Shown in pieces: positions 1 through 5,928 of a stretch of DNA of 8,709 nt. Each line of letters starts with the position of its first letter. The stretch's first letter is position 1. The translations under genes were made by a program, and so were the position numbers. The notes below the pieces were generated by a model. It ran no database searches and was not told where the DNA came from. It saw nothing but the letters and a program-made list of their open reading frames with translations. This DNA is from an uncultured Dyadobacter sp. (GTDB taxonomy: Bacteria > Bacteroidota > Bacteroidia > Cytophagales > Spirosomataceae), in the NCBI GenBank assembly GCA_946481035.1, contig CAMLNK010000116.1, forward strand, positions 1 through 8,709. Reading direction: 5' to 3'.

Positions 1-345
1 ATCAGCAACTTTGTGAATGGGTTCAGTTTTACCAATAATACCTTCGACGAGCACTGGTCGACGTTCGAATATAGTGCCGATGGCGTGATGACCGAGCGAA
101 AAAAAGAGAAGTTTAAAAGCTATCGCTATCAGCTCCCGACCTCCGATTCATTGGTCTATACCGATTCTACGGGCCAGCGGCTGAGCAGCTTTCAGATTGT
201 TAAGCTTACCGACGAGCAATTGATATTGAAAAAGGCGCAGAAGCCTTATCTTCCCGGAAAGAACCAGGAACTGTATGAAGTCCGGTTTTTTACCAAAATC
301 CATGCAGCGCCTGCCGCCGGACCACCTGCCGCCGGACCGCAATAA
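1..345 (+). CDS. C-terminal part of a hypothetical, possibly lipocalin-like protein (5' end outside window)
   Basis: The reading frame is open from the first base (ATC AGC AAC TTT) to a TAA at 343-345, so 114 residues of a longer protein are visible. The GTG at 13 is in frame, but nothing marks it as a real start. The visible part alternates polar and hydrophobic residues and contains spaced aromatic residues (DEHWSTFEYSADG, SYRYQLPTSDSLVY), with a late FQIVKLTDEQLIL strand. This suggests a small beta-barrel like the lipocalin-like proteins common in Bacteroidota, but the match is by general pattern only. The C-terminus ends in a low-complexity AAPAAGPPAAGPQ tail made by a 15-bp duplication. 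The next gene starts 12 bases after the stop on the same strand, so the two are probably co-transcribed. Coding status is fairly sure; the family is a guess. Confidence 0.7.
   Translation: MSNFVNGFSFTNNTFDEHWSTFEYSADGVMTERKKEKFKSYRYQLPTSDSLVYTDSTGQRLSSFQIVKLTDEQLILKKAQKPYLPGKNQELYEVRFFTKIHAAPAAGPPAAGPQ
310..339 (+). repeat. 15-bp tandem repeat, 2 units, encoding PAAGP-PAAGP
   Basis: Units 310-324 and 325-339 differ only at the last base (A versus G, silent: CCA/CCG). The 15-bp period keeps the frame and adds a Pro-Ala-Gly tail just before the stop of the first gene. It looks like an in-frame duplication in a part of the protein that tolerates length change. Confidence 0.85.
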
Positions 346-357
346 TTGCATTTGCCT

Positions 358-3300
358 ATGACCCGCCCGCTATCCCTGTTTTTTTGCATTGCCTGGCTGC
401 TAGGAGCCTGTACTTCAAAAAATGACGATCAAAAGTTGTTTGAACTGCTCTCTCCGGACGAAACCGGCGTGCATTTTAATAACAAGCTCCTTGAAGACGA
501 TCAGCTCAATATTCTCACTTACGAGTACTTTTACAATGGCGGTGGGGTAGGCGCCGGCGACATCAACAACGATGGACTTACGGATTTGTTCTTTACCGGC
601 AATATGACCGAGAGCAAGTTGTATGTCAACAAAAGCAAAGATCACCGGATCGAATTTGAGGATATTACGGCGCAGTCGGGCGTGCAGATTCCCGAAGGCT
701 GGGCGAGGGGAGTGGCTATGGTGGATATTAATGCCGACGGCTTTCTCGATATTTACGTTTGCCGTGCAGGGCCTGCTCAGGCGGGCACATTGCCCAACCT
801 GCTCTTCGTCAATCAGAAAAACAATACATTTAAAGAACAGGCAAAGGCGTACGGCCTCGATTATAGTGGTAATACTACCCAGGCGGGATTTTTCGACTAC
901 GACCACGACGGCGACCTGGATGCCTATCTCGTCACGAACGTGATGAATATGCGCGGCCCGAACAATATCCGGCCGAAAGTGAACGACGGCTCTTCTGCTA
1001 ACGCCGATCGCCTTTTCCGCAACAATGGAAACGGAACCTTTACCGACGTTTCGAAAGAATCGGGCATTTTGGAAGAAGGTTACGGCCTGGGCATTGCGGT
1101 TACCGATGTGAATAATGACGGTTGGCCGGACGTCTACATTTCGAACGACTATGTTTCGAATGACCTGCTGTACATCAATCAGCAGAACGGCACATTCAAA
1201 AACGAAATAACTTCCTATTTCAAGCATCAGAGCTATTCGGCGATGGGTAACGACGCTGCCGACATCGATAATGATGGCCTGGTCGACTTCATTACCGTGG
1301 ATATGCTGCCGGAAGACCCGGTCCGGCGTAAAAATATGTTCGGGCTGATGAACTATGACCGGCATTTGTCGGAGCTCCGGATGGGTTACGAGCCGCAGTT
1401 TATGCGGAACACGTTGCAGCACAATGAAGGCAGTGCACCTGGCGGTACCCACCCCATTTTCAGCGAAATAGGGCGTTACTCAGGTGTGGAAGCGACGGAT
1501 TGGAGCTGGGGCGCCTTGTTTGCCGACTATGACAATGACGGTTTCCGCGACCTGATGATCACCAATGGCTATCCCAAAGACATTACCAACCGGGATTTCG
1601 TGATTTATCGTATGGCCGAATACGAAATGCAAATGCGCTCGGGTAACGGCGACAGCCGCCGTCTCGCAGAAGCATTGAAGAAGGTTGAAGGCGCACACGT
1701 ACCCAACTATCTTTTTGCGAACAATCACGACCTCACATTCGCCAACAAATCCGCCGATTGGGGCTTCGACATTCCTTCATTTTCCAACGGCGCGGTGTAT
1801 GCCGACTTCGACAACGACGGCGATCTCGACGTAGCGATGAACAATATTGACCAGGAGGCATTCTTGTATGAAAATCACTCCGAGCGCAAACCTGACCGGC
1901 ATTCGCTGACGATCAGACTGAAAGGATCCGCGATGAACCGCGATGGTTTTGGGGCTAAAATCTGGCTATGGACGGCCAAAGGCAAGCAGTATGCCGAACA
2001 TTCCCCCTATCGCGGTTACCAATCGACCACAGAGCCGAACCGCGAGCATTTCGGGCTTGGTAATGCGGCTCAAATCGATAGCCTGGCCATCATCTGGCCC
2101 GATTACCGGATGCAGGTTTTGAAAAAGGTAAAGGCTGGCCAAATGCTCGAACTGGATCACGCGAAGGCAACTGACAATGCGCCGGCCAATTATCCCAAGA
2201 CTGGTTCCGAGGCAGTTAATGCACCTTTGTTCACAGCATTGAAAGGTAACGGCATTGATTTTCAACACAAAGACGAGCTTTACATTGACTTTAAAATACA
2301 GCCGCTTCTACCTCATTTGTTATCCCAAAACGGACCGGGCATTGCTGTGGGCGATGTGAATGGCGATGGGCTGGACGATTTTTACGTCGGTGGGGCATTC
2401 AACCAGTCGGGCCGCGTATTTGTGCAGGATAAGCAGCAGCGTTTCAGCTCCAAAGTATTGGTGGACGGGCAGAAATATGAAGAGGATATGGGCACGCTGT
2501 TCTTCGATGCCGACGGCGACGGCGACCAGGATTTGTATGTCGTGAGTGGTAGCAATGAGTTTGAGACGGGTTCCCGCTATTACCAGGACAAGCTCTATTT
2601 CAATGACGGAAAGGGTAATTTCAGCGTAAACAACGATGCATTACCTCAGATTTCTGCCAGTGGCTCAACGGTAAACGCGGCAGATTTTGACCGTGACGGC
2701 GACCTCGACCTTTTCGTCGGAGGTCGGCTCTCACCGGGCGCTTACCCGATGGCGGGCGAAAGCTATATTCTCCGAAATGAAGGCGGTAGGTTCGTAGAAG
2801 CGACAGCGCAGGTTTGCCCTGAAATCAAAAGCATCGGCATGGTTACCACCGCATTATGGACAGATTTCGACCAGGATGGCTGGGTAGATCTCGTCGTAGC
2901 AGGCGAATGGATGCCCATTGTTTTTTACAAAAATAACAGGGGCAAGCTGCTCAACGCGAGCGCACAAACGACCTTGAAAAATACAACAGGCTGGTGGAAC
3001 AGCATTGTTTCCGGCGACTTCGATGAGGACGGCGATACCGATTATGCATTGGGTAATGTAGGCCTGAACAGCGAAGGAAAACCATCTGTCGACAAGCCAT
3101 TAACGCTGCTTGCCAAGGATTTTGACAAAAGCGGCACAATGGACCCGGTAATCGCCCGCTACATCGGCAACGAGCTTTACCCCACGCACCCGCGCGACGA
3201 AATGACGAACCAGATGAATTTTCTCAAAAAGCGCTTCGTCTACTACGCAGATTATTCCAAAGCGAAAATCACCGATGTTTTCAAACCCGAAGAGCTCAAA

Positions 3301-3903
3301 GACGCGCGCAAACTCATTTGCGAAACCATGCAATCGGTCCTGCTCGAAAACCAGGGCAACGGGAAGTTTGCAATGAAATACCTCCCCACCGCGGCCCAAA
3401 TGGGCGCAGTTTACGGCTTGTTAGCGGAAGATTTCAACCACGACGGGCATTTAGATCTGATGCTATCCGGCAACAGCCACGCCACAGAGTCCATCAGCGG
3501 AAGGCTGGACGGGTTGAATGGATTGCTTGTGCTGGGCGATGGAAAGGGCGGTTTTAAGCCGTTGAGTGCCGCCCAGAGCGGAGTTTTTGTTCCGGGCGAT
3601 GCAAAGGGAATGGCTCATTTACGATTGAGTAATGGTCAGTCATTGGTTGTTGCCACCCAGAATAATGGGCCGTTGCTGGCATTTGCGGGCGGTGTCGGGG
3701 ATAAAATGGTTTATATCAGACCAATGTCGCAGGATGCGGTGTTGTTGGCTACTTATGCCAATGGCAGGTCGCTGCGGGTAGAATTATCGTACGGTTCGGG
3801 CTATTTATCGCAATCTGGCCGAAATGTGGCATTGCGGAGCGAGGGATTGAAAAAGGTTGCACTTACCGATTTTCGCGGACGTGCGCGGGAAGTGGCGTTT
3901 TAG
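358..3903 (+). CDS. FG-GAP/VCBS-repeat lipoprotein with central ASPIC/UnbV (CRTAC1-like) domain
   Basis: This 1181-residue protein belongs to the long FG-GAP/ASPIC proteins of Bacteroidota, often found near SusC/SusD systems; its molecular role is not established. I chose the ATG at 358 over an in-frame TTG at 346 because it gives a compact lipoprotein signal, with lipobox LLGAC and lipidated Cys18. The following TSKNDD is acidic and resembles the lipoprotein export signals for surface display in this phylum. Asp-rich calcium-loop motifs (DxDxDG type) begin near residues 68, 123, 180, 250, 302, 390 and 483. The ASPIC/UnbV domain spans about 519-599 (NRDGFGAK, EHFGLGNA, IIWPDYRMQV). Seven more loops begin near 666, 717, 776, 836, 887, 921 and 1025. 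The loop at 921 is degenerate (DFDKSGTMD) and precedes a long insert (HPRDEMTNQMNFLKKRF) that I recall as usual in the family. Residues after about 1040 lack the motif. Seven plus seven loops suggest two seven-bladed propellers (inference). No frameshift is seen. Confidence 0.93.
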   Translation: MTRPLSLFFCIAWLLGACTSKNDDQKLFELLSPDETGVHFNNKLLEDDQLNILTYEYFYNGGGVGAGDINNDGLTDLFFTGNMTESKLYVNKSKDHRIEFEDITAQSGVQIPEGWARGVAMVDINADGFLDIYVCRAGPAQAGTLPNLLFVNQKNNTFKEQAKAYGLDYSGNTTQAGFFDYDHDGDLDAYLVTNVMNMRGPNNIRPKVNDGSSANADRLFRNNGNGTFTDVSKESGILEEGYGLGIAVTDVNNDGWPDVYISNDYVSNDLLYINQQNGTFKNEITSYFKHQSYSAMGNDAADIDNDGLVDFITVDMLPEDPVRRKNMFGLMNYDRHLSELRMGYEPQFMRNTLQHNEGSAPGGTHPIFSEIGRYSGVEATDWSWGALFADYDNDGFRDLMITNGYPKDITNRDFVIYRMAEYEMQMRSGNGDSRRLAEALKKVEGAHVPNYLFANNHDLTFANKSADWGFDIPSFSNGAVYADFDNDGDLDVAMNNIDQEAFLYENHSERKPDRHSLTIRLKGSAMNRDGFGAKIWLWTAKGKQYAEHSPYRGYQSTTEPNREHFGLGNAAQIDSLAIIWPDYRMQVLKKVKAGQMLELDHAKATDNAPANYPKTGSEAVNAPLFTALKGNGIDFQHKDELYIDFKIQPLLPHLLSQNGPGIAVGDVNGDGLDDFYVGGAFNQSGRVFVQDKQQRFSSKVLVDGQKYEEDMGTLFFDADGDGDQDLYVVSGSNEFETGSRYYQDKLYFNDGKGNFSVNNDALPQISASGSTVNAADFDRDGDLDLFVGGRLSPGAYPMAGESYILRNEGGRFVEATAQVCPEIKSIGMVTTALWTDFDQDGWVDLVVAGEWMPIVFYKNNRGKLLNASAQTTLKNTTGWWNSIVSGDFDEDGDTDYALGNVGLNSEGKPSVDKPLTLLAKDFDKSGTMDPVIARYIGNELYPTHPRDEMTNQMNFLKKRFVYYADYSKAKITDVFKPEELKDARKLICETMQSVLLENQGNGKFAMKYLPTAAQMGAVYGLLAEDFNHDGHLDLMLSGNSHATESISGRLDGLNGLLVLGDGKGGFKPLSAAQSGVFVPGDAKGMAHLRLSNGQSLVVATQNNGPLLAFAGGVGDKMVYIRPMSQDAVLLATYANGRSLRVELSYGSGYLSQSGRNVALRSEGLKKVALTDFRGRAREVAF

Positions 3904-3929
3904 CGGAGAGTGTTTTTAGTTGCCGTTGC

Positions 3930-3943
3930 ATCCCTGACGGGAT
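3930..3943 (+). repeat. TGAC-loop hairpin just after the FG-GAP gene
   Basis: ATCCC-TGAC-GGGAT is a perfect 5-bp stem with a 4-base loop, 26 bases after the stop codon at 3901-3903. Read on the other strand it is ATCCC-GTCA-GGGAT. That is the same design as the hairpins at 4016-4029 and 4070-4083, with the third stem pair swapped from G-C to C-G. It may be a repetitive extragenic element or part of the 3' end of the mRNA. Confidence 0.6.
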
Positions 3944-3944
3944 T

Positions 3945-3969
3945 CCTGAAAATTTCGGGCTGTCTTTTT
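3945..3969 (+). terminator. Candidate intrinsic terminator of the FG-GAP gene
   Basis: CCTGAA-AAT-TTCGGG can form a 6-bp stem with one G-U pair (3945-3959), followed after CTGTC by a run of five T (3965-3969). The stem is short and the T run is not directly adjacent, so this is weak. The position just after the stop of the + strand gene and ahead of a convergent gene is suitable. Confidence 0.35.
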
Positions 3970-3973
3970 GTTA

Positions 3974-4039
3974 CCAATATCACATCGCTACTCGATTTGG
4001 CGTTTTGCGTGACAAATGCCGTCAGGCATGTAATATTGG
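3974..4039. repeat. Imperfect inverted repeat around the first REP-like unit
   Basis: CCAATATCACAT at 3974-3985 is the inverse complement of ATGTAATATTGG at 4028-4039 with one mismatch in 12. The right arm overlaps the end of the hairpin at 4016-4029. The left arm may be the remnant of a further repeat copy in the opposite orientation, since CCAATATTACAT directly precedes the hairpin when the - strand is read. Confidence 0.5.
4014..4033 (-). repeat. REP-like 20-bp repeat, copy 1 (GTCA-loop hairpin)
   Basis: The 20-base string here recurs exactly at 4068-4087. Its core, 4016-4029, is a perfect hairpin ATGCC-GTCA-GGCAT. Read on the - strand it is ATGCC-TGAC-GGCAT followed by TTT, the sense of the GH30 gene that ends at 4151. 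No protein in this window explains it. Confidence 0.75.
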
Positions 4040-4048
4040 CAGCACCGG

Positions 4049-4063
4049 GAGCCCTTATGGCTC
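4049..4063. repeat. Hairpin between the two 20-bp repeats
   Basis: GAGCC-CTTAT-GGCTC forms a 5-bp stem with a 5-base loop, extendable in RNA by two G-U pairs. It lies in the spacer between the two exact repeats, so three small hairpins stand in a row from 4016 to 4083. This modular layout resembles clustered REP elements. Confidence 0.5.
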
Positions 4064-4067
4064 TTCA

Positions 4068-4087
4068 AAATGCCGTCAGGCATGTAA
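4068..4087 (-). repeat. REP-like 20-bp repeat, copy 2 (GTCA-loop hairpin)
   Basis: This is an exact copy of 4014-4033, offset by 54 bases in the same orientation. The hairpin core is 4070-4083. On the - strand the stem is followed by TTTT, and it is the first such hairpin reached by transcription leaving the GH30 gene, 67 bases after its stop. It could therefore also act as that gene's terminator, though the stem is only 5 bp. Confidence 0.75.
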
Positions 4088-4150
4088 CAAAAGGGTACGG
4101 TGTGAAACAACGTTGTCAAACCGTCGGCGCTAGCTAATCTAAACAAATCA

Positions 4151-5590
4151 TCACCAAACAAACGTCCCGACCGCCCCTGCTTTCAGGCTGATCACGACAA
4201 AATTCCCGCCATCCTGAATTGTGAACTTCTTCATTGCATCCGAGTCGTTCATTACGATCAAGACCTTCTTGCCGTCGGGCCGTAGGAATGCCACATTCAG
4301 CAGCTTCTCGTCGGGGCTTCTTCCGATCGTCGCATTGGTTCCCGAATCGATCCGCACCGAACCGGGAAGCACAAACTTGGAGGCATGCGCCACCACATAA
4401 TAGGCTGCATTTCGGGTGACCTTATCGCCATCGATCGTGACGCCGCCCAGGCAGCGGTCGCAGCCGCCGCGGTCGGTGAAGGGGCGGTTTTGCGGGTTGC
4501 TGGTCAGGTTCCATTCCAGCACGGTGCGTGCCCAGTTGCGGGTGGCGCCGATGGTCAGGTTTTTAATATGATTCGGGAAATCCTGTGCAAAATTGCCCGG
4601 GGCGCCCATCCATTGCTCGGTGAAATAAAGTTGCCTGTCCGGGTGCGCATCATGGACTTTCGACAATGCCTCGATGGTACCGCCGTAGAGGTGGAACGCC
4701 GAGCCGTTCACATATTTCTTTGCGTCGGGGTCGTCGAGGATCGAGATAGGGTACTCGGGTTTGTCGGCATTGTGGTCGTAAACGATGATTTTGGTGTCGA
4801 TTTTGGCCTTTTCAAATGCAGGGCCCAAATGGTTTTTGACAAATACAGCCTGATCTTTCGCGAGCATCAGCAAGCTCGGGTTATTGCCGGGGTGCAACGG
4901 CTCATTCTGAACGGTAATGGCGTCGATACGAATCCCTTCCTGCTTCATATCCTGAATGTAGCGCACGAAGTATTTGGCATAAGCATCGTACCATTCCGGT
5001 TTCAGGCTTCCGCCGCGGGTGTCTCCGTTGTCTTTCATCCAAACCGGCGGCGACCAGGGTGAGCCCAGGATTTTCAGTTTCGGGTTGATAGCCAGTATCT
5101 CTTTCAAAATGGGTATGACATCGTTGCGGTCGGGCCCGAGGTCGAAATGCCGCATGTCAGGGTCGGTTTGGCCCTGGGGAAGGTCGTTGTAGGAGAATAC
5201 CTTTTCATTCAGGTCGGATGCGCCGATGCTCACGCGCAGGTAAGCCATCCCTATGCCATTCTCTGCCGTTGAAAAAAGCTCTTTCAGCAATGCAGCGCGG
5301 GCGGCTTTACTCATGCCCATCAAATGCTGAGCGCTGCCGCCTGTGAGCGTAAAACCGAAGCCGTCGATCTCCTGAAATTTCTTCTTCGCGTTGATACTGA
5401 CGACCGTCGTTTCGATAGCGGTGTTCTTGCCCAACTTTTTAAATGGTAGGCCGGATTGCTGCTGAAACAGCGCCGATTTATCCAGATTCGTAAGCCAGAA
5501 ATCGATCTTTTTCGATTGGCCGACGGCCATCAGGCAGGTAAGCAGGCAAAAGCCGAACAACAATACAGGTTTAGGGTTGAAAATTTTCAT
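4151..5590 (-). CDS. Secreted glycoside hydrolase family 30 enzyme (glucosylceramidase/beta-1,6-glucanase-like)
   Basis: This 479-residue GH30 enzyme would be a retaining beta-glycosidase acting in the periplasm or outside the cell. I chose the ATG at 5588-5590 because it gives a typical signal peptide (residues 1-25: MKIF, hydrophobic core, AVGQS). The frame runs 30 residues further upstream, but that stretch translates an intergenic repeat. Family hallmarks are QEIDGFGFTLTG (73-84), the SPWSPPVWMK loop (177-186), the acid/base Glu230 in TVQNEP and the nucleophile Glu325 in LYFTEQW. A C-terminal beta-domain (about 400-479) ends in GTFVW, so the protein looks complete. GGCDRCLGG (375-383) contains a C-x-x-C pair. 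From memory this motif is frequent in Bacteroidota GH30 subfamily 3 (beta-1,6-glucanases), but the substrate cannot be fixed by eye; subfamily 1 is possible. The gene is convergent with the FG-GAP gene and divergent from the sensor-regulator, its likely controller. No clear Shine-Dalgarno sequence is seen. Confidence 0.93.
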   Translation of the reverse strand: MKIFNPKPVLLFGFCLLTCLMAVGQSKKIDFWLTNLDKSALFQQQSGLPFKKLGKNTAIETTVVSINAKKKFQEIDGFGFTLTGGSAQHLMGMSKAARAALLKELFSTAENGIGMAYLRVSIGASDLNEKVFSYNDLPQGQTDPDMRHFDLGPDRNDVIPILKEILAINPKLKILGSPWSPPVWMKDNGDTRGGSLKPEWYDAYAKYFVRYIQDMKQEGIRIDAITVQNEPLHPGNNPSLLMLAKDQAVFVKNHLGPAFEKAKIDTKIIVYDHNADKPEYPISILDDPDAKKYVNGSAFHLYGGTIEALSKVHDAHPDRQLYFTEQWMGAPGNFAQDFPNHIKNLTIGATRNWARTVLEWNLTSNPQNRPFTDRGGCDRCLGGVTIDGDKVTRNAAYYVVAHASKFVLPGSVRIDSGTNATIGRSPDEKLLNVAFLRPDGKKVLIVMNDSDAMKKFTIQDGGNFVVISLKAGAVGTFVW

Positions 5591-5605
5591 GTAATGTAGT
5601 TTGTG

Positions 5606-5619
5606 AGCGGTACGCCGCT
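5606..5619. promoter_or_regulatory. Small GC-rich hairpin in the GH30 leader
   Basis: AGCGG-TACG-CCGCT is a perfect 5-bp stem with a 4-base loop. It lies 15 bases upstream of the GH30 start codon, so it would be in the 5' leader if transcription starts further upstream. It could affect translation initiation or be a protein-binding dyad. No further evidence is visible. Confidence 0.35.
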
Positions 5620-5628
5620 GTGGTTTAA

Positions 5629-5737
5629 AGTTGAGGAGTCTATGAGTTGAGGGTCTATGAGGTTGGAGTTGAAAGTACATGAGTGTTTTTAACTAAACTC
5701 ATAAACTTTGAACGCTCAACTCCTAGACTCCTCAACT
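5629..5737. repeat. 109-bp imperfect inverted repeat (long hairpin, MITE-like or repeat-family element)
   Basis: The outer arms, 5629-5651 and 5715-5737, are inverse complements at 22 of 23 positions. The inner arms, 5668-5684 and 5697-5713, match at 14 of 17 around a 12-base centre (5685-5696). Bases 5652-5667 on the left are unpaired. They largely repeat the preceding unit: GTCTATGAG occurs at 5638-5646 and 5653-5661. The right side has a 16-base internal echo (CTCAACTC at 5715 and 5731). No obvious target-site duplication flanks it. It lies wholly in the intergenic region between the two divergent genes and encodes nothing credible. Confidence 0.85.
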
Positions 5738-5748
5738 CAAAACTCATA

Positions 5749-5780
5749 TTGAAATACACTGAAAATAATGTAATATCTTG
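5749..5780 (+). promoter_or_regulatory. Weak candidate promoter for the sensor-regulator gene
   Basis: TTG at 5749-5751 and TATCTTG at 5774-5780, 22 bases apart, loosely resemble the Bacteroidota -33 (TTTG) and -7 (TAnnTTTG) elements. Each is one base short of consensus. The position, about 150 bases before the start codon, is acceptable. This is a suggestion only. Confidence 0.2.
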
Positions 5781-5786
5781 CGGTTT

Positions 5787-5794
5787 CAAATGTA
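5787..5794 (-). promoter_or_regulatory. Candidate -7 element for the GH30 gene
   Basis: On the - strand these bases read TACATTTG, a full match to the Bacteroidota -7 pattern TAnnTTTG. No good -33 TTTG lies at the usual spacing upstream, which weakens it. If real, the GH30 leader would be about 190 bases and would contain the 109-bp inverted repeat. Confidence 0.25.
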
Positions 5795-5802
5795 GGGCAA
5801 CC

Positions 5803-5818
5803 TGCACAAAAATGTGCA
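5803..5818. promoter_or_regulatory. Perfect dyad TGCACA-AAAA-TGTGCA, possible operator
   Basis: Six-base inverted arms are separated by four A. The dyad sits in the divergent intergenic region beside the candidate GH30 -7 element and 111 bases before the regulator start. A dimeric DNA-binding protein, perhaps the product of the neighbouring regulator gene, could bind it. No second copy is seen in the window. Confidence 0.35.
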
Positions 5819-5928
5819 TTACGGGCTACTACATTACTACAACAACCCTACAAAAATTGCGAAACAGATACCCTGGTGCGGTTCGGCACTACGTCAATCC
5901 TCTCATCAACATACTGCAAAACAGAAAT

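Noticed and set aside
415..1452. 345-codon open frame on the - strand
   Set aside because: It is antisense to the FG-GAP gene, whose biased codons and repeated Asp-rich motifs keep the opposite frame open. The protein has no recognisable domain.
3974..4087. CRISPR array
   Set aside because: There are only two exact 20-bp repeats, each a palindrome, and the spacer contains another hairpin. There are no cas genes.
4107..4116. 10-bp palindrome ACAACGTTGT
   Set aside because: Perfect but short, single-copy and between convergent gene ends, so it is likely chance.
3910..4137. 75-codon open frame on the + strand
   Set aside because: It is the translation of the REP-like intergenic region; NAVRHV appears twice because the DNA repeat does. 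There is no evidence of coding.
4385..5062. 225-codon open frame on the + strand
   Set aside because: It is antisense to the GH30 catalytic domain and has no domain or credible start.
5591..5680. 30-residue N-terminal extension of the GH30 frame
   Set aside because: It translates the intergenic hairpin and repeat and would bury the signal peptide that starts at 5590.
5812..5928. In-frame upstream ATG for the sensor gene
   Set aside because: It would place 39 polar and mixed residues before a clean signal peptide; the ATG at 5929 fits better.
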